Notes: generated by a model not told the origin, from the letters alone. Positions 1 to 7,845 are shown, numbered from the stretch's first letter. The stretch is DNA of 27,515 nucleotides from Actinomycetes bacterium (GCA_023389745.1 JAEWED010000061.1:1-27515); one strand, 5' to 3'. Translations and numbers: made by a program.

Positions 1-736
1 CCCAGACCCAGTCCAGGAGCTCGCGTGCGCCGGCGATGACGCCGAGGGAGATGTCGTTGTGGCCGCCGATCGCCTTGGTGGCCGAGTGGATCACCAGGTC
101 GACGCCGTGGTCGAGCGGGCGTTGCCCGAGCGGGGTGGCGAAGGTCGAGTCCACCGCCTTCATCGGACCCTTGATGGCGCCCAGCCGGTCCAGGTCGACG
201 AGGTCGAGCCGCGGGTTCGCCGGGGTCTCGGCGAGCAGCAGCATCGTCTTGCCGGGCACGACCGCCGCTTCCCAGGCCTCCGGGTCGGTGCCGTCGACGA
301 ACGTGACGTCGATGCCGAAGCGGGGACAGACCGACTGCAGGAGCATCTGGGTGCCGGCGTAGAGCTGGTGCTGGGAGACGATGTGGTCGCCCTTGGAGCA
401 CAGGCCGAGCACGACGGCGGACACCGCGCCCATGCCGGAGCTGAACGCTCGGGCGGCCTCGGCGCCCTCGAGCTCGGCGATCGCGGACTCGAAGGCGTTG
501 ACGCTCGGGTTGCCGTAGCGGCTGTAGAAGCGCTCGGCGCCCGTCGAGGTCGCCATGCGACGCCCCTCGTCGACCGTCGGCGTCACGAACGTCGACGACG
601 CCCAGATCACCGGCGCCAGCGCGGTGTCGCTCGCGGAGCGGCCGGTGCGGACCGCCACGGTCTCGGGTCGCCAGTCGGGGGCCGGGGCGGGGCTCGCCTC
701 CCCTGCGGTGTCGCCGTCGATGTCGCCTGCGGTCAT
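1..736 (-). CDS. PLP-dependent trans-sulfuration enzyme (MetB/MetY/MetZ-like), C-terminus outside window
   Basis: The first 245 residues of a Cys/Met-metabolism PLP enzyme are present; the gene runs off the window at base 1. The family uses an activated homoserine plus cysteine or sulfide to make cystathionine or homocysteine in the cytoplasm. Visible family segments are FYSRYGNP (substrate/PLP region), the AFSSGMGA phosphate-binding loop, AETPANP and, near the end, HSATKAIGGHND, whose lysine should carry the PLP. The ATG at 736 has GGAGGA six bases upstream. The gene starts 16 bp after the metX stop, so it is probably co-transcribed with metX under the same riboswitch. Pairing with metX favours an O-acetylhomoserine-using enzyme (MetY or MetB type), but subfamily assignment from the N-terminal part alone is not safe. 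Confidence 0.88.
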   Translation of the reverse strand, partial: MTAGDIDGDTAGEASPAPAPDWRPETVAVRTGRSASDTALAPVIWASSTFVTPTVDEGRRMATSTGAERFYSRYGNPSVNAFESAIAELEGAEAARAFSSGMGAVSAVVLGLCSKGDHIVSQHQLYAGTQMLLQSVCPRFGIDVTFVDGTDPEAWEAAVVPGKTMLLLAETPANPRLDLVDLDRLGAIKGPMKAVDSTFATPLGQRPLDHGVDLVIHSATKAIGGHNDISLGVIAGARELLDWVW

Positions 737-752
737 GCCGTTCCTCCGGTGG

Positions 753-1985
753 TCATGTCCTGTTCCCCTCTCGGACCTCACGCAGGCCGTCGCCGACCTC
801 ACGCAGGAACGAGTCGATCTGTGGTGCGAGCTGTGCGGTCTCGATCAGGAAGCCGTCGTGCCCGTGCGGCGAGTCGATGTCGGCCCACCGCACGTCGGAC
901 GGGCCGGCCGCGAGCGCGTCGAAGATCTGTCGCTGCTGCACCGGCGGGTAGAGCGAGTCACTCCGAACCGACGCCACCAGCACCGGGGCACGGACCCGGC
1001 CGAGCGCCCGTTCGACGCCACCGCGACCGCGGCCGACGTCGTGCAGGTCCATCGCCCGGTTCAGTCGCAGGTAGCTGTTCGCGTCGAAGCGGCGGACGAG
1101 CTTCTCGCCGTGGTAGTCGAGGTAGCTCTCGATCTGGAAGGTGTTGCGGTCCACGAACTCGAGCGGGCCGAGCAGCGACCGGTCGAACCGGTCGGTGAAC
1201 ACCTCGTCGCTGCGGTAGGTGACCTGGGCCATCATGCGGGCGGTGATCAGGCCGCGGTGCGGACCCTCGCCGTCGGGGGCGTCGTAGTAGTCGCCGCCGC
1301 GGAACGCGGCGTCGGACTCGATGGCGTGTCGGCCGATGTGGCTCCAGGCGATCTGCTGGGCCGAGGCCTGGGCCGAGGTCGAAGCGAGCACGAGCGCGTC
1401 GACCCGGTCGGGGTACATGACCGCCCACTCGAGGGCCTGCATGCCACCCATGGAGCCACCGACCACGGCGCGCCAGCGACGGACGCCGAGGTGGTCGGCG
1501 AGGGAGGCCTGGGTGCGCACCATGTCGCGGATCGTGACGATCGGGAAGCGGGAGCCGTAGGGGGTGCCCGTCGCGGGATCGATCGAGGCCGGTCCCGTGG
1601 TGCCCTGACAGCCGCCGAGCACGTTGGCGCACACCACGAAGCGCTCGTCGGTGTCGAGCGCCCGACCCGGTCCGATCAGGCCCTCCCACCAACCGGTGTC
1701 GGCGTGCCCGGGACCCCGACGCGACGCAGCGTGGCTGTCACCGGTGAGCGCATGGCACACCAGGACTGCGTTCGACCCGTCGTCGTCGAGGGTTCCCCAG
1801 GTCTCGTAGGCGACATCGATGTGGTCGAGTGCACCGCCGCCCTCGAGCAGGAAGCGTCGCCCGTCGACCACGGAGTGGAACCGCCGGTCCCCGACGGGAT
1901 CACCGGGACGCCAGGCGCCGCTCGCCGGCAGGAGGGCCGGGCGGCGCGTGCCGTGGGTCTCGTCGTCGGTTGGGCGTTGGGACAC
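753..1985 (-). CDS. metX: Homoserine O-acetyltransferase
   Basis: This alpha/beta-hydrolase-fold enzyme transfers acetyl from acetyl-CoA to L-homoserine, committing it to methionine synthesis. Landmarks are HALTGDSH near residue 78, GGCQGTTGP near 124, the nucleophile elbow GGSMGG with Ser about 178, the SDSLYP segment carrying the acidic catalytic residue, and DSPHGHDGFL with the catalytic His. From GTG 1985 the protein is 410 aa, close to the family's usual 370-400. The frame stays open upstream to 2198, but that part lies in the riboswitch and is read through an Arg-rich, low-quality stretch, so the longer start is rejected. No clear Shine-Dalgarno precedes GTG 1985, so the exact start is uncertain. 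The downstream trans-sulfuration gene follows after 16 bp. Confidence 0.93.
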   Translation of the reverse strand: MSQRPTDDETHGTRRPALLPASGAWRPGDPVGDRRFHSVVDGRRFLLEGGGALDHIDVAYETWGTLDDDGSNAVLVCHALTGDSHAASRRGPGHADTGWWEGLIGPGRALDTDERFVVCANVLGGCQGTTGPASIDPATGTPYGSRFPIVTIRDMVRTQASLADHLGVRRWRAVVGGSMGGMQALEWAVMYPDRVDALVLASTSAQASAQQIAWSHIGRHAIESDAAFRGGDYYDAPDGEGPHRGLITARMMAQVTYRSDEVFTDRFDRSLLGPLEFVDRNTFQIESYLDYHGEKLVRRFDANSYLRLNRAMDLHDVGRGRGGVERALGRVRAPVLVASVRSDSLYPPVQQRQIFDALAAGPSDVRWADIDSPHGHDGFLIETAQLAPQIDSFLREVGDGLREVREGNRT

Positions 1986-2048
1986 GGCGTTCGGTGCTCG
2001 GCTCGTGGAGGTTCCGAGGGACCCCGTCGTGATCCGAGCAACCCGGGC

Positions 2049-2067
2049 ACGCCGCACGGAGCGGCGT
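2049..2067 (-). other. Hairpin between riboswitch and metX
   Basis: A perfect 7-bp stem, ACGCCGC against GCGGCGT with a 5-nt loop, lies just 3' of the riboswitch and about 60 nt before the proposed metX start. There is no U-tract. It could be part of the expression platform, acting on translation or on Rho-type termination, but this is inference. Confidence 0.45.
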
Positions 2068-2070
2068 CGT

Positions 2071-2183
2071 CGGACACTTGGTTTGCGAACCGCGAGGGCT
2101 GCCACATCCTCGCCGGGTGGCGAGAAGGCACCTTGGGTGTCCGTCCCAGGTTGCCGGACCCCGTGAGGGGCCACTCCTGATGT
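2071..2183 (-). ncRNA. SAM-IV-type S-adenosylmethionine riboswitch
   Basis: In the metX leader the SAM-I/SAM-IV core is visible: GGCAACC at 2155-2149 and AAGGTGCC at 2134-2127. The stems fit: P1 ACATC (2183-2179) with GATGT (2108-2104); P2 GGCCCC closing on GGGGTCC; P3 CCTGGG with CCCAAGG; P4 CTCGCC/GGCGAG, a perfect 6-bp hairpin. Outside P1 come a small P5 hairpin (GGTT/AACC, 2091-2080) and TGTCCG (2076-2071), which is the exact complement of the P3 loop CGGACA (2143-2138). A P3-loop pseudoknot with a strand 3' of P1 is the feature that separates SAM-IV from SAM-I. Gene context (metX plus a trans-sulfuration enzyme) agrees. High SAM should reduce expression. Confidence 0.85.
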
Positions 2184-2190
2184 TCCGGTC

Positions 2191-2220
2191 ACTGTCACAC
2201 GCGGCGCGCTCGGCGGTCAA
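2191..2220 (-). promoter_or_regulatory. Predicted metX promoter
   Basis: TTGACC (2220-2215) and GACAGT (2196-2191) are separated by 18 bp. Transcription would begin about 7 nt further on, just before P1 of the riboswitch. The fit of the -35 is good and that of the -10 is fair. The 2184-2255 gap holds nothing else that I recognise. Confidence 0.5.
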
Positions 2221-2255
2221 ACCACATCCCCGGCACGCACCGTGCCACTCGACGC

Positions 2256-3854
2256 TCACCGAGCGAGCGACCGCCACCACGCCAGCACGGGATGTGCGTC
2301 GTCCAGGCCGTGCGCCTCGGTCATCACGACACCGAGTCGGTCGAGCAACGCCGGACGCTCGGCATCCGACGAGGCCATCAGCGACTCGACGAGCTCGGCC
2401 CCCTCGTCCCACTCCGGTCCCGGCGACGGGAGGGCGACGTCGAGGACCGAGGTGGCCGACCAGCGCAGCGCGCCGGCCGACAGACCGGCGCCCAGGTGCC
2501 TCGCCGCGGCGACGGCTGCGACCGGAGGGGCTGACAGCGCGGCGGTCAGATGGAACAACGACGGCGCCCCGGCGGTCGGTTCGACGCTGATCGTCGGGGT
2601 CACCGGGATGCAGTCGCCGACCGGGTCGGGCACCGCTTCGACGACCCGGGTCTGGGTGGCGACGAGCACCTTGGGGATCAAGCGGTCGCGGGACCACGAC
2701 GCGACGCGGGGTGACCGTCGAGCGAGGTCGTCGAGATCGACGGTGGGCGCGAGCCTCGCTGCGCCGCGCACCCGTCGAGGAGTCGTGCCCCAGGTCAGTC
2801 GGGCCACGTCGATCATCCCCACGGTCACCAGGCGGGCGGCGCCCTGCACCGGGCTGCCGTCGGCCAGTCCGTCGGCCAGTGCGTCGGTCAGGGCGTAGAA
2901 CTCGTCGCGGAACCCGGCCGTCGCGGTCGCCACGTCACCCAAGCGCGGGCCGTCGGGCTCGGGGACCACCGGGAGTCCACGAGGTCCGGCGAGCAGGGGC
3001 CCCCAGGTTCGGGCGTCCGGCGTCGGGCCGACGTCGGGATGCTCGACGCCGGGCAGCCCCCAGCTGATGCGGACCGGGGGTGCATCGCCGGCGGCCGCGC
3101 GGGGTGCAGCCAGCACCGGCGCGCACACGCGGACGCTCGCGTCGAAGTGCGCGTCGTCACTCCCCCACAGCTCGACCAGCTCGGCCCGAGCGGCGACCGC
3201 CGCGCGCACCGGCTCGGTGTCGCGGGTCGAGAGGAACGACTGCGGTTGCAGCAGGCACACGACGCCGTCGCCGTCGAGCAGGTCGAGCGACGCGACCAGG
3301 AACAGCGATGCGGTGTCGGCGTATCCGCCGGGGCGACCCAGCAGCCGCTCCGCGGTCGCCCGGTGCGCCGTGCCGCGAGCGGTTCGACCGCCGAGCTGGT
3401 TGAGGAACGGCGGATTGCCGACGACCACGTCGATGCCGGCGGGACGCTCGACCGCGGCTGGGGTGCCGGGTGCTGCGAGCGCGTCGCCGTGTTCGACGTG
3501 CACCTCGTGCGCGGCGACCGCGGCGCCGAGGTCGTCGGCCCACACGACCAGCGCCCGGCGAGCGACGTCCGCCGCGCCCGCGTCGAGCTCGATGCCGACG
3601 AGTCGCGACGTGACGACCTCACGGACCGGCACGCCGCGGCGGTGCAGCTCAGCAGCCGCGGCGAGCAGGAACGCGCCGGAGCCGCAGGCCGGATCGCACA
3701 CCCGTGTCGGCGTGCGTCCGAGGTGGTCGAACGCCCGGGCCACCAGCAGGTCGGCCAGCGGCGACGGCGTGTAGTGCACGCCGCGAGCCCGGCGGTCGTC
3801 GGGCGCGACCGAACCCTCGTGTGCATCGACCAGTTGGCGTGCCCGGTCGCTCAC
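2256..3854 (-). CDS. N6-adenine-type DNA methyltransferase-like protein (orphan)
   Basis: A 532-aa SAM-dependent methyltransferase resembling the Eco57I/TaqI group of N6-adenine methylases. Motif X is GVHYTP (residues 25-30), motif I is DPACGSGAF (54-62), an acidic motif II follows (GIELD, about 88), and catalytic motif IV is NPPF (147-150). The C-terminal half, with no motif I know, could be a target-recognition region. The GTG at 3854 lies 14 bp after the helicase stop, so the two are probably co-transcribed; no clear Shine-Dalgarno is visible and no in-frame ATG occurs nearby. The frame also runs upstream through the helicase gene, but that part is a shadow. No restriction endonuclease or specificity gene is nearby. 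The substrate might be DNA, RNA or protein; NPPF favours adenine-N6 or another amino group. Confidence 0.8.
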   Translation of the reverse strand: MSDRARQLVDAHEGSVAPDDRRARGVHYTPSPLADLLVARAFDHLGRTPTRVCDPACGSGAFLLAAAAELHRRGVPVREVVTSRLVGIELDAGAADVARRALVVWADDLGAAVAAHEVHVEHGDALAAPGTPAAVERPAGIDVVVGNPPFLNQLGGRTARGTAHRATAERLLGRPGGYADTASLFLVASLDLLDGDGVVCLLQPQSFLSTRDTEPVRAAVAARAELVELWGSDDAHFDASVRVCAPVLAAPRAAAGDAPPVRISWGLPGVEHPDVGPTPDARTWGPLLAGPRGLPVVPEPDGPRLGDVATATAGFRDEFYALTDALADGLADGSPVQGAARLVTVGMIDVARLTWGTTPRRVRGAARLAPTVDLDDLARRSPRVASWSRDRLIPKVLVATQTRVVEAVPDPVGDCIPVTPTISVEPTAGAPSLFHLTAALSAPPVAAVAAARHLGAGLSAGALRWSATSVLDVALPSPGPEWDEGAELVESLMASSDAERPALLDRLGVVMTEAHGLDDAHPVLAWWRSLAR

Positions 3855-3868
3855 CGCGGTGGGCGACG

Positions 3869-5029
3869 TCAGGCAGCGGCAGGATCGAAGCCGGCCAGGT
3901 CCTTCAGGCGCGGATCGTTCGAGAACATCTCGACCAGCGGCATGTCGAGTCCGAGGCGCTTCTGCATGCGCTTGACCTCGAGCTCCTGGTTCCACAGCGC
4001 GAGCGACACGACCAGGCCGGACTCGCCGGCGCGGGCGGTGCGACCCGAGCGGTGCAGGTAGTTCTTGTGGTCCGACGGCGGGTCGTAGTGGATGACGACA
4101 TCGACGTCGTCGACGTGGATGCCACGAGCCGCGACGTCGGTCGCGACGAGGACCTGCAGCTTGCCGGCGGCGAAGTTCGACAGCGCCTTCTCGCGCATGT
4201 TCTGACGCAGGTCGCCGTGGATGGCGGCGGCCTTGACGCCCATGTCCTCGAGCTTGCCGGTGAGGCGGTCCGCACCGTGCTTCGTGGCGGTGAAGATCAT
4301 GGCCCGGTCGCTGTTGTTGACGATCGCTGCGGCGACCTTCGCCTTGTCCATCTCGTGGACGGTCAGGAACCGGTGGGTCATCTGCTCGACCGTCGCGCCG
4401 GGCGAGGCGACCTCGTGGCGGGCCGGGTCGGTCTGGTAGCGGCTGACGAGCACGTCGACCGCGCCGTCGAGGGTGGCCGAGAACAGCAGCGTCTGGTGGT
4501 CGCCCTCGACGTTGCGCAGGATCCACTCGACCGGCGGCAGGAAGCCCATGTCGGCCATGCGGTCCGCCTCGTCGATGATGACCTTCTCGACATCGGCGAC
4601 GGAGAGGTCGCCGCGTTCGATCAGGTCGATCGCGCGACCGGGGGTGCAGACCACCAGGTCGACACCGTCCTTGAGGGCCTTGATCTGCTTCTCGATCGGG
4701 TCACCGCCGTAGATCGCGGTGATGCGCACGCCGCGCAGGTGCGCCAGCGGGAGGAGTTCGTCACGCACCTGCGTAGCCAGCTCGCGGGTGGGCACCAGGG
4801 CGATGCCGGTCGGTCGACCGGGCTTGGCCTTGGGCAGGATCTGGAGCATCGGGAGCCCGAACGCGAGGGTCTTGCCGGAGCCCGTCTTCGCTTTCCCGCA
4901 GACGTCACGACCGGCAAGGATGTCCGGGATGGTCATCTCCTGGATCGGGAACGCAGAGGTGATGCCCCGTTCGGAGAGTGCATGGCACAGGTCCTCGGCC
5001 ACGCCGAGCTGTTCGAAGGTTGTCGTCAT
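3869..5029 (-). CDS. DEAD-box ATP-dependent RNA helicase
   Basis: A compact 386-aa helicase with all core motifs: an upstream Phe and Q motif (FEQLGV, PIQEMTIP), Walker A AKTGSGKT, PTRELA, TPGR, DEAD within IIDEADRM, SAT, then in domain 2 VATDVAARG and HRSGRTARAG. It lacks the long basic C-terminal extension of CsdA/DbpA-type enzymes, so it is a minimal RhlE-like helicase, probably acting in ribosome assembly or RNA turnover. The ATG at 5029 (MTTTFEQLG) is chosen over an in-frame upstream start at 5083 because the family normally begins just before the Q motif and GAAGTGGA lies directly upstream. A TACGAT -10-like hexamer lies 29 nt before the ATG. The methyltransferase gene follows 14 bp downstream. 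Confidence 0.93.
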   Translation of the reverse strand: MTTTFEQLGVAEDLCHALSERGITSAFPIQEMTIPDILAGRDVCGKAKTGSGKTLAFGLPMLQILPKAKPGRPTGIALVPTRELATQVRDELLPLAHLRGVRITAIYGGDPIEKQIKALKDGVDLVVCTPGRAIDLIERGDLSVADVEKVIIDEADRMADMGFLPPVEWILRNVEGDHQTLLFSATLDGAVDVLVSRYQTDPARHEVASPGATVEQMTHRFLTVHEMDKAKVAAAIVNNSDRAMIFTATKHGADRLTGKLEDMGVKAAAIHGDLRQNMREKALSNFAAGKLQVLVATDVAARGIHVDDVDVVIHYDPPSDHKNYLHRSGRTARAGESGLVVSLALWNQELEVKRMQKRLGLDMPLVEMFSNDPRLKDLAGFDPAAA

Positions 5030-5125
5030 GTCCACTTCAAGTTCGTCGAATGGCGTCCATCGTACCGGTCGGGACGGTTGCACCCGTAGTCACGACGACC
5101 TCGACGTGCACCACGAGGGCTCGCG

Positions 5126-5980
5126 GTGAGCACCCGGCCGATCCCCGCCTCATCGGACCGCACCGATCCGTTGCCGCTCGTCGAGGGCTGGGGGGCGGGC
5201 TTCGCCGCCGCAGCGGTGATCGACCCGCAGGGCTCGGTGCACCGCCACGGTGACGTCGACCGGGTGGTTCCCGTCGCCTCGATCACCAAGTTGTGCACCG
5301 CGCTCGCCGTGCTCATCGGCGTCGAGGACGCCAGCGTCTCCCTCGACGACCCGCTCGGCCCCGAGGGCTCCACGGTGCGACACGTGCTGTGCCACGCGGG
5401 CGGGCTCGACTTCGACGGCGAGGTGGTGGCGACACCCGGCACGCGGCGGATCTACTCGAACGCCGGCTACGACCTGCTCGGCGAGCACCTCGCCGAGTGC
5501 TCAGGCATCGGGTTCGACGAGTACCTCGCCGAGGGGGTGCTGCAGCCGCTCGGGATGACCTCGAGCGTGCTCGAGGGCGGCGCCGGCCAGGGGCTCCACT
5601 CGAACGTCGCCGACCTGCTGCGCCTCGCGGCGGAGCTCACGTCGCCGACGTTGGTGCACCCGAGCACCCTCGCCGCGATGACGACCGTGCAGCTCCCCGA
5701 GCTGGTCGGCGTCGTGCCGGGATGGGGCCAGCACACGCCGTGCCCCTGGGGGCTCGGCCCGGAGATCCGTGGCAACAAGGCGCCGCACTGGACCGGGTCC
5801 CGGTGCTCGCCGTCGACCTACGGCCACTTCGGCGGCTCGGGCTCGCTGCTGTGGATCGATCCCGTCGCGCAGCTCACCTGCATCGCCGTGACCGACCGAC
5901 CCTTCGACGCGTGGGCGATCGGGGCGTGGCCGCCGTTCTCCGACGCCGTCCAGGCCTACTTCTCGGCGTCCGCGTCCTGA
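5126..5980 (+). CDS. Serine hydrolase, class C beta-lactamase / DD-peptidase fold
   Basis: This 284-aa protein has the three signatures of the penicillin-recognising serine hydrolase fold: SITK (Ser52, Lys55), Tyr-Ser-Asn (110-112) and HFGGSG near residue 235 in the place of the K/H-S/T-G box. The length is short for class C lactamases, and no signal peptide is visible, so a cytoplasmic esterase or peptidase is more likely than a secreted beta-lactamase. The GTG start has GAGGG at 5115-5119. It is divergent from the helicase with 96 bp between starts. Its last 25 bp overlap the 3' end of lgt on the other strand. The substrate cannot be told from sequence. Confidence 0.87.
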   Translation: MSTRPIPASSDRTDPLPLVEGWGAGFAAAAVIDPQGSVHRHGDVDRVVPVASITKLCTALAVLIGVEDASVSLDDPLGPEGSTVRHVLCHAGGLDFDGEVVATPGTRRIYSNAGYDLLGEHLAECSGIGFDEYLAEGVLQPLGMTSSVLEGGAGQGLHSNVADLLRLAAELTSPTLVHPSTLAAMTTVQLPELVGVVPGWGQHTPCPWGLGPEIRGNKAPHWTGSRCSPSTYGHFGGSGSLLWIDPVAQLTCIAVTDRPFDAWAIGAWPPFSDAVQAYFSASAS

Positions 5981-7044
5981 GTCCCGGTCCGGCCGGCCGC
6001 TGTCTCGTCAGGGGCTGTCTCGTCGGGGGCAGGGTCGTCGGGGGCGGGGTCGTCAGGCGCGGTCTCGTCGGGGGCGGGCTCGTCGCCGGCACGGATCTCG
6101 TCGCGCAGCGCCGCGTCCTCGCTCGCCGCGGTCTCGAGCGCAGCCGTCTCCTGCGCGGCCTGCTCGGCGGGCATCGCGGCACGGGCGAGCGGGTCGCCGC
6201 CCGCTGCCAGCTCGGCGGTCGCGACCTTGTCGATCGGTGACCCCTTCCAGAACAGCCAGAGCAGTCCGCCGGCGATCAGGAACAACGAGATCCAGGTGTT
6301 GACGCGGAAGCCGAGCACCTCGGTCGCGAAGTCGATGCGCAGCGACTCGACCCAGAGGCGGCCGAGCCCGTAGCCGGCGACGTACACCGCGAACCAGCGG
6401 CCCGCCTTCAGGACGACCCGACGGCCGCCGAGCACGATCAGCCCGGCGAGCATCAGGTTCCACAGCGCCTCGTAGAGGAAGGTCGGGTGGAAGAGGGTGC
6501 CCGGCGGGTACTCCGCCGGCGGTGCGTCGATCTCGAGGCCCCAGAACAGCTCGGTCGGGCGGCCGTAGAGCTCCTGGTTGAACCAGTTGCCGAGTCGGCC
6601 GATCGCCTGGGCGACGGGGATGGCCGGCGCTGCGGCGTCCGCGACCTGGCGCCAGTCGAGCTTCATGCGCTTGCAGGCGATGATCGCGACGATCGCCCCG
6701 AGGAGCACGCCGCCGGGGATGCCGAGCCCGCCGTTCCAGATGAAGAAGGCGTCGGGCCACCAGCGACCGTCGGAGTAGCGGTCACCGAAGTCGGTGATGA
6801 CGTGGTAGATCCGGGCGCCGACCAGTCCGGCGGGCACCGCGAAGATCGCGACGGTGGTGATGTCCTCGGGGTCGCCACCCCGAGCGCTGAAGCGCCGCCG
6901 GGCGATGGCGACCGCGGCCAGCACGCCCAGCGCGATCACCAGCCCGTACATGCGGAAGTTGAGCGGGCCCAGCGTCAGCTGCTGGAACGGGGGGCTGGGA
7001 AGCGCGGCGAGCAGCGCGGGCATCTGCGGGACCTCGGGGATCAT
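5956..7044 (-). CDS. lgt: Prolipoprotein diacylglyceryl transferase
   Basis: Lgt moves diacylglycerol from phosphatidylglycerol to the lipobox cysteine of prolipoproteins in the membrane. Key segments are GARIYHV (75-82), the signature GRLGNWFNQELYG (149-161), HPTFLYE (186-192) and YGLGRLWVESLR, with about seven hydrophobic segments. The catalytic core ends near residue 275. A tail of about 85 residues follows, rich in Ala, Glu and Asp, and finishing in five-residue repeats of the APDET/APDDP kind. Acidic Lgt tails occur in actinobacteria. The ATG at 7044 overlaps the TGA of the upstream lipoprotein gene as ATGA, which implies translational coupling. The 3' end overlaps the convergent hydrolase by 25 bp. 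Confidence 0.96.
   Translation of the reverse strand: MIPEVPQMPALLAALPSPPFQQLTLGPLNFRMYGLVIALGVLAAVAIARRRFSARGGDPEDITTVAIFAVPAGLVGARIYHVITDFGDRYSDGRWWPDAFFIWNGGLGIPGGVLLGAIVAIIACKRMKLDWRQVADAAAPAIPVAQAIGRLGNWFNQELYGRPTELFWGLEIDAPPAEYPPGTLFHPTFLYEALWNLMLAGLIVLGGRRVVLKAGRWFAVYVAGYGLGRLWVESLRIDFATEVLGFRVNTWISLFLIAGGLLWLFWKGSPIDKVATAELAAGGDPLARAAMPAEQAAQETAALETAASEDAALRDEIRAGDEPAPDETAPDDPAPDDPAPDETAPDETAAGRTGTQDADAEK
6000..6085 (-). repeat. 15-bp repeat in the lgt tail
   Basis: Five to six imperfect 15-bp units built on GCCCCCGACGAGACC encode repeated APD[ED][TP] pentapeptides at the Lgt C-terminus. The repeat keeps the frame, so copy number can change without breaking the gene. The boundaries are approximate. 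Confidence 0.7.
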
Positions 7045-7838
7045 GGTCCGGACTCGCGAGGAGCGGACGTGGTGGAGTCGTTGCGTCGGTCGTCGACGTA
7101 CGGCGAGTCGGCGGCGCCTGCGGGTGCGTCGGAGTCGATCACGACATCAGGGTCGCTGAAGCGCACGTGGGGCCAGTCGAAGTCGGTCGGGTCGATGCAG
7201 ACCGAGGCGCCGTCGAGCAGCCCAGCGGCCAGGCGACCGTCGTCGGCGAACGGGTCGACGGCGTCGCCGGAGGCGAGTGCCAGCAGGAACGGCTCGGTGT
7301 GCCCACCCGAGGCCAGCGTGCGCGCCAGGCACGCCGCCGCGCTCGGCGCCATGCGCCCGTTGCCGTAGAAGATCGCAGCGATGCTCTCCTGCACGTCGAG
7401 GCACTCACCCAACGCGGCGACCACCAGGCCGCGCTCGTCGTCGGCGAGCTCGACGTCGTTCAGCGAGGCACCGACGGTCGCCGGCCGATAGCCCAGCTCG
7501 GCCAGGCGCTCCGCGCCGAGCGAGCCGACGATGCGTGTGGCGGCGCACTGCGCCTCGGAGCGCTTCGGCGCCCAGTAGTCCATGTCGTCAGGGCGGTTCG
7601 ACAGGTCGAAGGCGAGCCCCTCGACGAAGAAGTCGGCGGTCAGCACTCCGTCGGCGGGCACGCTCGGCGGCGTCGGGGCCGCAGCGGAGTCGGAGCCGTC
7701 GTCGATCTCCGTGGGCTCGGTCGTCTCGCTCGGGATGCACCCGGCGGCGACGAGCACGAGTGCGGCGAGGACCAGCGTCGTGCACAGGCCCGCGGCGAGG
7801 TGAGACACCCGCGATCGCCCCGTGCCTCCTCCGTCCAT
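7041..7838 (-). CDS. Putative lipoprotein
   Basis: A 265-aa secreted lipoprotein of unknown function. The N-terminus has Arg at position 10, a hydrophobic stretch (about 14-30) and a lipobox ending VAAGC with Cys34, followed by an acidic, Ser/Thr/Pro-rich linker. The mature part is alpha-helical in character and has two similar units: a Cys followed by GSLGAERLAELGY, and later ALGECLD with AACLART. These paired-Cys helical units recall small repeat domains in other actinobacterial lipoproteins, but I cannot name a family. The start at 7838 is chosen because it gives a proper signal peptide; an in-frame start 180 bp upstream does not. Directly before it are both a GGAG and a TACCCT hexamer 7 nt from the ATG. 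Its TGA overlaps the lgt ATG. Confidence 0.82.
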   Translation of the reverse strand: MDGGGTGRSRVSHLAAGLCTTLVLAALVLVAAGCIPSETTEPTEIDDGSDSAAAPTPPSVPADGVLTADFFVEGLAFDLSNRPDDMDYWAPKRSEAQCAATRIVGSLGAERLAELGYRPATVGASLNDVELADDERGLVVAALGECLDVQESIAAIFYGNGRMAPSAAACLARTLASGGHTEPFLLALASGDAVDPFADDGRLAAGLLDGASVCIDPTDFDWPHVRFSDPDVVIDSDAPAGAADSPYVDDRRNDSTTSAPRESGP

Positions 7839-7845
7839 CGCTCCG

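Noticed and set aside
59..1198. Long plus-strand open frame opposite metX and the trans-sulfuration gene
   Set aside because: Arg/Ala/Gly-rich product with no motif; it is the GC-driven shadow of two well-supported minus-strand genes. The same applies to other long plus frames opposite nrdJ (10121-12496), dapE to dapC (17181-19826) and recA/miaB (24690-27158).
2256..4526. Apparent 756-aa fusion across the helicase and methyltransferase
   Set aside because: The upstream part is a shadow frame of the helicase gene; methyltransferase homology begins after 3854.
5126..5980. Secreted beta-lactamase resistance gene
   Set aside because: SxxK, YxN and HxG-like motifs are present, but there is no signal peptide and the length is short; a generic serine hydrolase is the safer call.
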